64,000 nucleotides of DNA from Filifactor alocis ATCC 35896 (GTDB taxonomy: Bacteria > Bacillota > Clostridia > Peptostreptococcales > Filifactoraceae). The position numbers and the translations under genes were made by a program. This document shows positions 1 to 8,378 of the stretch, one piece after another (the stretch's first letter is position 1; each line of letters starts with the position of its first letter). The notes under the pieces were generated by a model. It did not search any database and was not told the DNA's origin. It worked only from the letters and a program-made list of their open reading frames with translations. The DNA is taken from assembly GCF_000163895.2 (NCBI RefSeq), contig NC_016630.1, positions 930,001 through 994,000 of the forward strand, given 5' to 3'.

Positions 1-159
1 TTACTTCTCTGAATCGTATCTGTGGTTTTCAGATGAATTTAATAAAACTTTTATCTGTTTGTCTATTGAAGTCTAGTATCACACTAAGTAATTTATTGTT
101 ATAAAAACATACCTACCGTTCTCGCCGTACATCATTTATTTGTTTTTTTATGTGAAAAA

Positions 160-206
160 TGTAAAAAATATCTGTTAAGGGTACACCTCCCCCTAACAGA
201 TATTAC
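160..206 (-). terminator. Intrinsic terminator of the atp operon
   Basis: On the minus strand an inverted repeat (AATATCTGTTAGGG paired with CCCTTAACAGATATT) closes a short loop and is followed by a T-rich run. It lies just downstream of the atpC stop and ends the ATP synthase operon. The remaining bases 1-160 hold no gene that I can support. Confidence 0.85.
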
Positions 207-218
207 AAAAAACAAGCT

Positions 219-617
219 CTATTTTTTCAAACTCATTCTGACCATTGCTTTTTTCAAATGTGCTGTCGCGGCATAAAACTCTTTGTCTCCGGGCTTATAT
301 TGTTGTAACTGTTGTTCAGCCTTTTGCTTCGAGCTCATTGCTCTTTCAACATCAATTTCATCCGGCCACTCTGCATTCGCCGCTACAATGGTAGTACAAT
401 CTTGTGAAACAAGAATCATCCCTCTTGAAATAGAAGCTTCTTTTTTTTCTTTTCCTGTCTGAATCTTTATTTTTCCAATATCCAGTGTCGAGATGTAATT
501 GACATGGTTTGCTTTTATCCCAATATCACCTTCTATAGTATGCACTACTACCAGGTCTACATCTCCATCCCAAAATAATTTTTCAGGGGTTACTATTTTT
601 AGGCGGAATGTTGACAT
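219..617 (-). CDS. atpC: ATP synthase epsilon subunit
   Basis: This is the F1 epsilon subunit (132 residues), which sits on the central stalk with gamma, couples rotation to catalysis and can inhibit ATP hydrolysis. The N-terminal beta-sandwich is visible in the segment starting FRLKIVTPEK, followed by the GDIGIKANHVNY stretch usual for the family, and the C-terminal third is a charged helical part. It starts with ATG after a GGAGG two bases downstream of the atpD stop and is the last gene of the operon, ahead of a terminator. Length and order are typical. Confidence 0.95.
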   Translation of the reverse strand: MSTFRLKIVTPEKLFWDGDVDLVVVHTIEGDIGIKANHVNYISTLDIGKIKIQTGKEKKEASISRGMILVSQDCTTIVAANAEWPDEIDVERAMSSKQKAEQQLQQYKPGDKEFYAATAHLKKAMVRMSLKK

Positions 618-619
618 AA

Positions 620-2017
620 CTATTCCTCCTTTTTAGCCTTTTCAATCGCTTCTTCTATGGTTCCTACAAACAAAAATGCCGACTCCGGAACATCATCATG
701 TTTTCCTTCCAAAATTTCACGAAATCCACGAATCGTTTCACTGACAGGAACATACTTTCCTGCCATTCCTGTAAATTGCTCTGCAACGCTGAACGGTTGA
801 GACAAAAATCTTTGTACCTTTCTTGCACGAGATACAATAATTTTATCTTCTTCTGACAGTTCATCCATTCCCAAAATCGCAATAATATCTTGCAAGTCTT
901 TCATTTTTTGTAGAATGGATTGAACTCCTCTGGCAACTTCGTAATGTTCTTCTCCTACTACTTCCGGAGACAAGATTCTTGATGTAGAATCCAAAGGATC
1001 TACTGCAGGATAAATCCCTAAAGATGCAATTTGACGCGACAATACAGTCGTTGCATCCAAATGGGCAAATGTTGTTGCAGGAGCAGGGTCTGTCAAGTCA
1101 TCGGCAGGTACATATACCGCTTGTACTGATGTGATAGAGCCTTTTTGTGTAGAGGTAATTCTTTCTTGCAACGCTCCCATCTCTGTTGCCAATGTAGGCT
1201 GATATCCCACAGCCGAAGGCATACGTCCAAGAAGTGCAGAAACTTCTGAACCGGCTTGTGTAAATCTAAAAATATTATCAATAAACAACAATACATCTTG
1301 TCCTGCTCTATCTCTAAAATATTCTGCCATTGTAAGCCCGGTCAAACCTACCCTCATTCTCGCTCCCGGCGGTTCATTCATTTGTCCGAACACCAACGCC
1401 GTCTTATCCAAAACGCCGGACTCTTTCATTTCATAATATAGGTCATTTCCTTCTCTGGTTCTTTCTCCGACACCGGTAAACACGGATAACCCGCCGTGTT
1501 GTTTGGCAATGTTGTTAATTAATTCCATAATAATAACTGTTTTACCAACACCCGCTCCACCAAACAATCCGATTTTACCACCCTTTTGATAAGGACAAAT
1601 CAAATCAATTACTTTGATTCCGGTTTCCAAAATCTCAGCATTTGTCTGTTGTTCTTCATACGCAGGAGGATCTCTATGAATCGGCCATTTTTCGCCTTCT
1701 TCCAAATCTCCCGCCTCATCAATCGGCTGTCCTAAAAGATTAAAAATTCTTCCTAACGTATTCTTACCAACGGGAACAGAAATCGCTCCTCCGGTATCAA
1801 TTGCATCCATTCCACGCACTAATCCATCAGTAGAACTCATGGCAATACAACGCACCATATCTTCCCCTATATGCTGTGCTACTTCTACTACTACCTCTTT
1901 CTCTCCATTTTTGATGATAATCGCATTTTTCAAACTTGGTAAATGCTCAGCATCAAAGCGTATGTCCAATACCGCTCCGATAATTTGCACTACTTTTCCT
2001 ACATTTTGTTGAATCAT
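620..2017 (-). CDS. atpD: ATP synthase beta subunit
   Basis: This is the catalytic F1 beta subunit (465 residues), which binds ADP and phosphate and makes ATP. The Walker A motif GGAGVGKT is near residue 155, the catalytic GERTREGNDL segment follows, and the Walker B region ends in LLFIDNIFRF. The DELSEEDK loop of beta subunits is present near residue 390. It starts with ATG after AAGGAG and is separated from atpG by 19 bases and from atpC by two, so all three are cotranscribed. Nothing is missing. Confidence 0.98.
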   Translation of the reverse strand: MIQQNVGKVVQIIGAVLDIRFDAEHLPSLKNAIIIKNGEKEVVVEVAQHIGEDMVRCIAMSSTDGLVRGMDAIDTGGAISVPVGKNTLGRIFNLLGQPIDEAGDLEEGEKWPIHRDPPAYEEQQTNAEILETGIKVIDLICPYQKGGKIGLFGGAGVGKTVIIMELINNIAKQHGGLSVFTGVGERTREGNDLYYEMKESGVLDKTALVFGQMNEPPGARMRVGLTGLTMAEYFRDRAGQDVLLFIDNIFRFTQAGSEVSALLGRMPSAVGYQPTLATEMGALQERITSTQKGSITSVQAVYVPADDLTDPAPATTFAHLDATTVLSRQIASLGIYPAVDPLDSTSRILSPEVVGEEHYEVARGVQSILQKMKDLQDIIAILGMDELSEEDKIIVSRARKVQRFLSQPFSVAEQFTGMAGKYVPVSETIRGFREILEGKHDDVPESAFLFVGTIEEAIEKAKKEE

Positions 2018-2036
2018 AAACTTCTCCTTCTATTCT

Positions 2037-2894
2037 TTACTTAAGCGCCTCTGCACCAGAAACAATTTCAGAAAGTTCTTGTGTAATGTTCCACTGACGA
2101 GCTCTGTTATATTGCAAATTCAACTGTTCTATCATTTCTCCTGCGTTATCGGTCGCAGATTCCATCGCAATTCTTCTCGCACCTTGTTCAGATGCATAAG
2201 ATTCTAACACCGCCGCATAAAAAATCCCTTCTAAATAAAGCGGTACAATATTATCAAAAACTGCTGTCGGTGACGGATCATACTGAACCGTTTCATATTC
2301 TTCTTCCTCCAACTCACGAGGTTTAAGATACAAAGGAAGTAATTTTTTTATCCTTACAATCTGTGTCAATGCAGATACAAACTCTGTATAAATTACATAC
2401 AACTCATCAATTTCTTTGTTTTTATACAACTCTATCACGGTATCTACAATATCCACTACCTGTACTTTTTCTACCTCTTCCGGAATGTTTTCAAATCGTT
2501 TTACGATAGGATATCCTTTTTTACGAAAGTATTCATATGCCTTTTTTCCTATTGGCAACACACAAACCTCTCTTCCGGACATTTTTTCTTCAGCTTTTCG
2601 AAAAATGTTGGTATTGTATCCTCCGGCTAACCCCTTATCTCCTCCGATAATAACAAATCCCGCTTTTTTCTCTTTTCGAGGTTTGACATAAACAGAAGAT
2701 AGTTGCTTTGTTTTTGCCGAGGCAATTCTTACCATTGTATCATACAAAATATCAAAAAAAGGTTTGGATTTTTCAGCTTTGTCCTTTGCTTTTCTAAGCT
2801 TGGAAGATGCAACAAGCTCCATCGCTTTTGTAATTTGCATGGTATTTTCCACACTGGTAATCCTATTTTTTATATCTTTCATTCCTGTTGCCAT
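2037..2894 (-). CDS. atpG: ATP synthase gamma subunit
   Basis: This is the rotor shaft subunit (285 residues) that turns inside the alpha3beta3 head. The N-terminal helix reads KDIKNRITSVENTMQITKAM and the C-terminal helix carries YNRARQWNITQELSEIVSGA, the two halves of the antiparallel coiled coil. I place the start at ATG 2894, five bases after AAAGGAGG. A longer reading from 2915 would put that ribosome-binding site inside the gene. It sits between atpA and atpD in the usual order. Confidence 0.96.
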   Translation of the reverse strand: MATGMKDIKNRITSVENTMQITKAMELVASSKLRKAKDKAEKSKPFFDILYDTMVRIASAKTKQLSSVYVKPRKEKKAGFVIIGGDKGLAGGYNTNIFRKAEEKMSGREVCVLPIGKKAYEYFRKKGYPIVKRFENIPEEVEKVQVVDIVDTVIELYKNKEIDELYVIYTEFVSALTQIVRIKKLLPLYLKPRELEEEEYETVQYDPSPTAVFDNIVPLYLEGIFYAAVLESYASEQGARRIAMESATDNAGEMIEQLNLQYNRARQWNITQELSEIVSGAEALK

Positions 2895-2927
2895 AAAGAC
2901 CTCCTTTCTCTTCAACCACTGAGGCTT

Positions 2928-4439
2928 TTATCTATTTTTAAATTCTTCTACGAACTCAGATAATGCTTTATGCAACAGTTCTTCATCTTCCTTGGTAATA
3001 TCATTGTGTTCTATCATAGATTTTCCTAAATTCGGATACGCACCTTCTAAAAATTTAAATAGTTGTTTCTCAAATTCAGGAATATCTTTTATATCAATCT
3101 CTTTCAAATACCCTTTATTTGCAGCATAGATAATAATGACCTGTTCTGCTACAGAAAGCGGAGATGCCTGCCCCTGTTTCAAAATTTCAACAATACGCTC
3201 CCCACGATCCAAACGCGCCTTTGTGTCAGCGTCCAAATCTGAACCAAATTGAGAAAACGCTTGTAACTCTCTATATTGAGAATAATCCAAACGCAATGTT
3301 CCGGACACTTTCTTCATTGGCTTAAGTTGAGCATTCCCTCCAACTCGTGATACAGAAATTCCGGGATTTACAGCCGGACGAATTCCCGAGTGGAACAATT
3401 CTGTTTCTAAGAAAATTTGTCCATCTGTAATAGAGATAACATTTGTCGGAATATATGCAGAAACATCACCGGCTTGTGTTTCAATAATAGGTAAAGCGGT
3501 TAAAGAACCTCCACCCTTCTCTTTTGAAAGTTTCGCTGCCCTCTCAAGCAATCTTGAATGCAAATAAAAAACATCTCCCGGATATGCCTCTCTTCCCGGT
3601 GGTCTTCTAAGCAACAGCGATAGTGTGCGGTAAGCAACAGCATGTTTGGATAAATCATCATAAACACACAATACATGCTTTCCTCTATCCATAAAATACT
3701 CGCCCATTGTACATCCGGAGTATGGTGCAATATATTGCAACGGCGCCAACTCAGAAGCTGTTGCTGCAACTACAATGGTGTAGTCCAACGCCCCTTGTTT
3801 TTCCAAAGTTTCTACTATTTGTACCACAGTTGATAATTTTTGTCCGATTGCAACATAAACACAAATAACATCTTTTCCCTTTTGGTTTAAGATGGTATCA
3901 ATTGCTATTGTAGTCTTACCGGTTTGACGATCTCCTATAATAAGCTCTCTTTGTCCTCTACCAATCGGTATCATAGAATCAATTGCTTTGATTCCGGTCT
4001 GTAAAGGCTCGCTTACCTTTTCTCTCTCTATAATTCCTGCTGCCTTTCTTTCAATCGGCATATATTCTTTCGTCAAAATAGGACCTTTCCCGTCAATCGG
4101 CTGTCCCAATGCATTCACTACTCTTCCTAACAACTGTTCTCCGACAGGAACTTGTACAACATTTCCTGTTGTTTTAACAGCATCTCCTTCCTTAATTCCT
4201 TTGTCTGAACCCAGCATAACTGCACCCACCGAACTTTCTTCTAAGTTCAAAGCCATTGCATATACCCCATTTTCAAACTCCAAAATTTCTCCGGACATAC
4301 AGTCTTCCAGACCGCTGATTTTTGCGATTCCATCGCCTATTTCCAATACTTTTCCTACATCTTTGAAATGAGCATTATACCCATAATTTTTAATTCTCTC
4401 TTTAATCAGAGCACTAATCTCATCTGGTCGAATATCCAT
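2928..4439 (-). CDS. atpA: ATP synthase alpha subunit
   Basis: This is the non-catalytic nucleotide-binding F1 subunit (503 residues). Walker A is GDRQTGKT near residue 170, and the family segment PAVNPGISVSRVGG with its arginine near the catalytic site is intact. The N-terminal beta-barrel begins around residue 25 after the helix that contacts the delta subunit. It is an ATG start, 15 bases after the atpH stop. Length and motifs are those of a functional bacterial alpha subunit. Confidence 0.98.
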   Translation of the reverse strand: MDIRPDEISALIKERIKNYGYNAHFKDVGKVLEIGDGIAKISGLEDCMSGEILEFENGVYAMALNLEESSVGAVMLGSDKGIKEGDAVKTTGNVVQVPVGEQLLGRVVNALGQPIDGKGPILTKEYMPIERKAAGIIEREKVSEPLQTGIKAIDSMIPIGRGQRELIIGDRQTGKTTIAIDTILNQKGKDVICVYVAIGQKLSTVVQIVETLEKQGALDYTIVVAATASELAPLQYIAPYSGCTMGEYFMDRGKHVLCVYDDLSKHAVAYRTLSLLLRRPPGREAYPGDVFYLHSRLLERAAKLSKEKGGGSLTALPIIETQAGDVSAYIPTNVISITDGQIFLETELFHSGIRPAVNPGISVSRVGGNAQLKPMKKVSGTLRLDYSQYRELQAFSQFGSDLDADTKARLDRGERIVEILKQGQASPLSVAEQVIIIYAANKGYLKEIDIKDIPEFEKQLFKFLEGAYPNLGKSMIEHNDITKEDEELLHKALSEFVEEFKNR

Positions 4440-4454
4440 AGGTTTACCGCCCTT

Positions 4455-5000
4455 CTAAATCATCTTTTCTTGTAATTGCTGTTTCATTTTTTTTAGCATC
4501 GTTGTAATACTTTGATCCAATTCCACATCGTTTGATTTTAATTTCATTCCACCTATGATAGCAGGATCAACATAGTTTATTAAATAAACCTCTTTTGCTT
4601 GTATTATCTTTTTCAGTTGTGATATCAGGTTGTCTTTTTGAATCGAAGTCATCGGAATTGATGTAATCACTTCAAATTCTCTGATGTTTTCATCAGCGTA
4701 ATATCGTTTTTTATACGCATCTCTAATATCTTCCAACATGCCGATTCTTCCGTTATCAATCAATATTTTTATAAAATTCAAAAGATACTCATGCACCCTT
4801 TCAGAAAAAATTTCTGATAATAAATTCTTTTTTTCTTCCTTTTTATAAAAACGACTTTTCATAATATGGTAAAAATCTTCATTTTGTAAAAAAATATCTA
4901 CAACTTGATTCAATTGATATAACAACTCTTGTTCTATATGATCCTCTTTTGCAATCTCATATAAAGAGTCAACATACCGATTGATTGCTATTTCTGCCAT
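4455..5000 (-). CDS. atpH: ATP synthase delta subunit
   Basis: This is the peripheral-stalk subunit (181 residues) that links the b subunits to the top of the alpha subunits. It starts AEIAINRYVDSLYEIAKE, the usual helical N-terminus, and the C-terminal part carries the DPAIIGGMKLK segment characteristic of OSCP/delta proteins. The ATG overlaps the 3' end of atpF by 13 bases, which suggests translational coupling of the two stalk subunits. Confidence 0.94.
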   Translation of the reverse strand: MAEIAINRYVDSLYEIAKEDHIEQELLYQLNQVVDIFLQNEDFYHIMKSRFYKKEEKKNLLSEIFSERVHEYLLNFIKILIDNGRIGMLEDIRDAYKKRYYADENIREFEVITSIPMTSIQKDNLISQLKKIIQAKEVYLINYVDPAIIGGMKLKSNDVELDQSITTMLKKMKQQLQEKMI

Positions 5001-5506
5001 TGTGAATCACCTACATTTTGAATTAATTCATCAATCAGTTCTCCCTGAATTTGTGGCTCTATATTCTTTTTAATTACCTGTTCTGCGATAAGAATGGCCA
5101 TTTCTCCAATTTCGTCTTTCATTCCATCCATCACTTTTTCTTTTTCTCTAAGAATATCTTCTTCGCTTTTTTTCTTAACAGATTCCGCTTCCTTTCGTGC
5201 ACTTTTCACAATATCATCATACTGAGCTTGTGCATTATGACGAGCTTCAAGAATTAACTTCATGCCTTCTTCTTTCGCATTTCTCATCTTTTCTTGATAC
5301 TGCTCGTAAGTTTCATTTGCGAGCTCTTCAGTTCGTTTTGCAGAATCTAATTGTTCTTCTATCTCGGCAGTTCTTTCATCCATCATTTTTTTCACCGGTT
5401 CAAACAAAAAGTGTTTTAGCCCCAAATATAGGATGAATGTATTTAAAATCGTGAACAACACGTTCCATCTACCTAAACTTACTAGTCCATCTTTTATGAA
5501 ATTCAA
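4988..5506 (-). CDS. atpF: ATP synthase b subunit
   Basis: This is the membrane-anchored stator subunit (172 residues). One hydrophobic segment near residues 11-33 is followed by a long charged coiled coil rich in Glu, Lys and Ala, the right-handed dimer of the peripheral stalk. The start is taken as TTG 5506, which follows AGAGGAGGTAAGC at good spacing. An in-frame start further upstream at 5545 would place that ribosome-binding site inside the coding region. The gene overlaps atpH by 13 bases. Confidence 0.92.
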   Translation of the reverse strand: MNFIKDGLVSLGRWNVLFTILNTFILYLGLKHFLFEPVKKMMDERTAEIEEQLDSAKRTEELANETYEQYQEKMRNAKEEGMKLILEARHNAQAQYDDIVKSARKEAESVKKKSEEDILREKEKVMDGMKDEIGEMAILIAEQVIKKNIEPQIQGELIDELIQNVGDSQWQK

Positions 5507-5551
5507 AAGCTTACCTCCTCTTCGTTTATTTTGACCTAAACTCAAAAACGA

Positions 5552-5812
5552 TTAGCTTGTAAACGGTTTCACAAAGATTAATATTAGAGCAATGATAAGT
5601 CCGTAGATACCGGTTGTTTCCGCAACAGCTGCTCCAAGAAGCATTGTTTTGATGATATCTCCTTGCGCTTCCGGTTGTCTTCCTACAGCCTCTGCTCCCT
5701 TACCTGCCGCATAGCCTTGTCCAATCCCCGGTCCGATTCCGGCAATCATCGCTAACCCTGCTCCAATAGCTGAACACGCATAAATTAAATCTTGTCCTGT
5801 AATTCCTTGCAT
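5552..5812 (-). CDS. atpE: ATP synthase c subunit, single hairpin, sodium type
   Basis: This is a classical F-type c subunit (86 residues, two membrane helices) of the rotor ring. From the ATG at 5812, behind AAGGAGG, the ion-site residues fall at Gln32, Glu65, Thr66, Thr67 and Tyr70. These match the positions of the sodium ligands in the Ilyobacter tartaricus c subunit, with Thr in place of Ser66. The polar loop GRQPEAQ is intact. This is the second of two c genes, and the other, just upstream, is a double hairpin. Sodium coupling is inferred from the ligands and not shown directly. Confidence 0.95.
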   Translation of the reverse strand: MQGITGQDLIYACSAIGAGLAMIAGIGPGIGQGYAAGKGAEAVGRQPEAQGDIIKTMLLGAAVAETTGIYGLIIALILIFVKPFTS

Positions 5813-5893
5813 TTCATTTTCCTCCTTAAAAATTAACAATTTATTATATTTATATATAAAAATGAGAATAAACTTAAAAATAATTACCCATCC

Positions 5894-6439
5894 TTAAATC
5901 AATGGATTTGCGAGCAACAATATCAATGCAATAATCAGCGCAAAAATAGAAGATGCTTGCGCAACTGCTTGTCCGATAAACATCGCTTTCATAATAATCT
6001 GCTGGTATTTCGGTCTTTTTCCGCAAGCCTCAGTTGCCTTTCCTGCTGCATAGCCTTGTCCGACAGCCGATCCGATTCCTGCAATCATCGCAAATCCTGC
6101 ACCTATCGCCGATGCCATCAGAATAATCGCTTTTCCCTCTACTTTAATCAAGGGATTTCCAAACAACAACAGCAAAGCAACTACCAAAGATAAAATCCCG
6201 GATGTTTCTGCAACAGCTGAACCTAACAACATTACCAGTGTCACCTGTTTCTGCCCCTTTGGATTTTCTCCAACAGCTTCAGCGGCTTTCCCTGCTGCAT
6301 AGCCTTGTCCGATTCCCGGACCAATCCCTGCAATCATTGCCAATCCTACTCCTATCGCCGATGCCGAAAAGATAAGTGCCCGTCTATCAAATGTCATCAA
6401 CCAAGTAAAAAATTGATTGATAAAGTCTGTTTGATTCAA
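5894..6439 (-). CDS. ATP synthase c subunit, fused double hairpin with one ion site lost
   Basis: This is a duplicated c subunit of about 181 residues with four membrane helices. Hairpin 1 has the F-type loop GIGPGIGQGYAAGK and the carboxylate at Glu78 in AVAETSG. Hairpin 2 repeats the loop as GIGSAVGQGYAAGK but has Gln161 in AVAQASS where the ion-binding Glu belongs. Tyr at the fifth ligand position is Leu in hairpin 1 and Phe in hairpin 2. The start is TTG 6439 behind AAAGGAG; a GTG at 6451 overlaps that site. The same arrangement, a double hairpin with one carboxylate beside ordinary c genes, is known from Acetobacterium woodii. Here it lies between atpB and the ordinary c gene. Confidence 0.93.
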   Translation of the reverse strand: MNQTDFINQFFTWLMTFDRRALIFSASAIGVGLAMIAGIGPGIGQGYAAGKAAEAVGENPKGQKQVTLVMLLGSAVAETSGILSLVVALLLLFGNPLIKVEGKAIILMASAIGAGFAMIAGIGSAVGQGYAAGKATEACGKRPKYQQIIMKAMFIGQAVAQASSIFALIIALILLLANPLI

Positions 6440-6486
6440 TATAAATTCCACTCCTTTCTTTAAGGTATTAAAAGAATTCGAAAATA

Positions 6487-7191
6487 TTATTCCATTGAAC
6501 TGGAGATATATACCATTGTCAACATTCCAAAAATAAAAGTTTGTAACAGTCCGGAAAATACATCAAAGTACATATGAAGAAGTACCGGAAAACCTAATTG
6601 CAGAATAGGTACATTCCAACCGAACAACATGGATGATAAAGATGATAATGCACCATAGACTAAACTCATAATAATCAAGCCCCCCACGAGGTTTCCAAAT
6701 AGACGAAAGGACAATGAAATCGGATTTGCAATTTCTCCAATAAGGTTAATCGGTGTCAATAAGAAAAATGGTTCTGTAAACCCTTTCAAATAACTCTTTA
6801 TTCCCTTTGATTGAATTCCCTTGATATGACACATAAAGAAAGTGATGAGCGCCAAGCCGAATGTAGTGTTCAAATCGGCTGTAGGTGGTCTCATAAAACC
6901 TGTCAATCCACATAGATTCGCAGCAGCAAGATAGAGCATCAATGTTCCGATATATGGTGCAAAATAAATATGTTCTGCTCCCATAGTGCTTTTCACTAAC
7001 GAATACACACCTCCTACCAACATTTCCAGTATGTTTTGAACCCCTGTTGGAACTTTTTTCAAATTTCTTGTTAATAAGTACGATGATAAAATTAATACTC
7101 CTATAATAATCCAACTAACCACCAAAGTTTCGGTAATTTTTAATCCAAAAGATGTTTCATAAAATATAACCGGTCCAAAACTATTTTCCAT
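6487..7191 (-). CDS. atpB: ATP synthase a subunit
   Basis: This is the stator channel subunit of Fo (234 residues, five to six membrane helices) that carries ions to and from the c-ring. The essential arginine lies in NPISLSFRLFGN near residue 162, and the following helix contains GGLIIMSLVYG. The start is taken as ATG 7191 behind GGGGGAGGAGGAA; an in-frame ATG at 7218 sits upstream of that ribosome-binding site. It directly precedes the double-hairpin c gene. Confidence 0.95.
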   Translation of the reverse strand: MENSFGPVIFYETSFGLKITETLVVSWIIIGVLILSSYLLTRNLKKVPTGVQNILEMLVGGVYSLVKSTMGAEHIYFAPYIGTLMLYLAAANLCGLTGFMRPPTADLNTTFGLALITFFMCHIKGIQSKGIKSYLKGFTEPFFLLTPINLIGEIANPISLSFRLFGNLVGGLIIMSLVYGALSSLSSMLFGWNVPILQLGFPVLLHMYFDVFSGLLQTFIFGMLTMVYISSSME

Positions 7192-7221
7192 TTTAACCTG
7201 TTCCTCCTCCCCCAACAAACA

Positions 7222-7608
7222 TTATATAGAATTTCTAAAAATAAATTTTAGAAAATTGCTACCCAAAATTACTACTTTCAAAAGAAACAACCCTATCACA
7301 ACTCCCGGTACATTCACATAAGGAGAACGGGCAGACAAAACCAAAACAGCTCCAACAATAAAAAATCTAATCATATATTGAATTATTGCATACCTTTTTG
7401 CTCGAGTCTCTTCCATACGGACTGCTTTTTCAAAACCAAGTGCCATTTGTCTAAAATTAAGTAAAGAAATAAATGTTCCTAAGAATATACCTAAAATCAT
7501 CTTCTTACCGGAATTCGTAAAAAAAAAGACCATGATTGAAACCGCAATTGCAAGCATAATTGTTTGCATGCTTAACTTGAATTGAAATTTCAATATGTCT
7601 TTCCTCAA
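7222..7608 (-). CDS. atpI: ATP synthase I-like membrane protein
   Basis: This is a protein of about 128 residues with four hydrophobic segments, in the place and size of the AtpI/ATP synthase protein I family, whose members assist c-ring assembly. The segment KKMILGIFLGTFISLLNFRQ is the most family-like part. The start is best taken as TTG 7608, six bases after GGGGTG, while a GTG at 7617 would overlap that site. The family is weakly conserved, so the call rests on position as much as on sequence. Confidence 0.75.
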   Translation of the reverse strand: MRKDILKFQFKLSMQTIMLAIAVSIMVFFFTNSGKKMILGIFLGTFISLLNFRQMALGFEKAVRMEETRAKRYAIIQYMIRFFIVGAVLVLSARSPYVNVPGVVIGLFLLKVVILGSNFLKFIFRNSI

Positions 7609-7663
7609 AAAAATCACCCCGAATACTGTAAATTTTAGCTTAAAACAAAGTCCTATACATATA

Positions 7664-7882
7664 CTACTTCATAAATCTTCGCAATAACTTGTAGACGTTG
7701 AAAATTCCCGCGCATAATCCAATCAACAGAAATAAAATCATCCCGGAATGAGAAAAACCATAACACTCCTCCAGATACTTTGATAGATAAATCATCACAA
7801 GAATCGGAAAAAGAAAAGAAACTCCAAGTTGTGTCAAAAGAGAAAGCACATACAAAATTTCTTTCTTCATACTATTCTTCAT
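7664..7882 (-). CDS. AtpZ/AtpI-type small membrane protein
   Basis: This is a 72-residue protein with two hydrophobic helices separated by a short polar turn, ending in RKLL-like basic residues (KLLRRFMK). Such a two-helix protein at the head of an atp operon is usually AtpZ, a partner of AtpI proposed to help ion supply or c-ring assembly. The start is ATG 7882 after GAGGAAAAA. A longer reading from 7930 lacks a ribosome-binding site. This is the first gene of the operon, and a TATAAT-like -10 element (minus strand) lies at 7964-7969. Confidence 0.65.
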   Translation of the reverse strand: MKNSMKKEILYVLSLLTQLGVSFLFPILVMIYLSKYLEECYGFSHSGMILFLLIGLCAGIFNVYKLLRRFMK

Positions 7883-8326
7883 TTTTTCCTCACAGTCTAA
7901 CAAAAAAACTATCCCTAGTTTTGTTCTCACTTACTCTTCAGAATATATTTGCATACGCTAACTATTATACTACACATTCACAAACATTTCTATCTACAAA
8001 TATGTAAAATAACAAAAATTTTAGAATTCGACAAATGTGAAACAAATAGATTTGTTAGTATTTTCAGTTTATTTAGTTCGCAACAAAAGTAAGTATTTCA
8101 AAAAGATATTCAATATTTGAACAGAAGTAATCTAACTATTCATAATACTAACTGTATCATACCATAAATCTGCAAAGAAAAAAAGTTTTTATGAATGATC
8201 AGAAATAAAAAGTTCTCATAATTTTTTCTGCTACGACAATATTATGTAATGTGTATTTCTCATGATAGTATACCAAACTGAAATTATCATAGAAAATAAA
8301 TACACAGATACTCATGAATAAATATA
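7883..8326. other. Intergenic region, no gene seen
   Basis: This very AT-rich spacer lies between the head of the atp operon and the 3' end of the next leftward gene. It must hold the atp promoter, and the best element I see is a minus-strand TATAAT at 7964-7969 without a convincing -35. No coding frame or repeat that I can support is present. Confidence 0.6.
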
Positions 8327-8365
8327 AAAATACCGGAACAGCATACCACACTATCCCGGTATTTT
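8327..8365 (-). terminator. Intrinsic terminator after the stalk-domain gene
   Basis: The inverted repeat AAATACCGG / CCGGTATTT is followed on the minus strand by a short T-rich run. It is placed 14 bases downstream of the stop codon at 8379. Confidence 0.7.
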
Positions 8366-8378
8366 AACATCAATACTC

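Noticed and set aside
1..70. Apparent 3' end of a leftward coding frame at the window edge
   Set aside because: An in-frame stop occurs about 25 codons upstream and there is no start or ribosome-binding site.
5894..6439. Reading the four-helix c subunit as a V-type K subunit
   Set aside because: Both hairpins carry the F-type loop GxGxGIGQGYAAGK or its close variant and the gene sits in an F-type operon.
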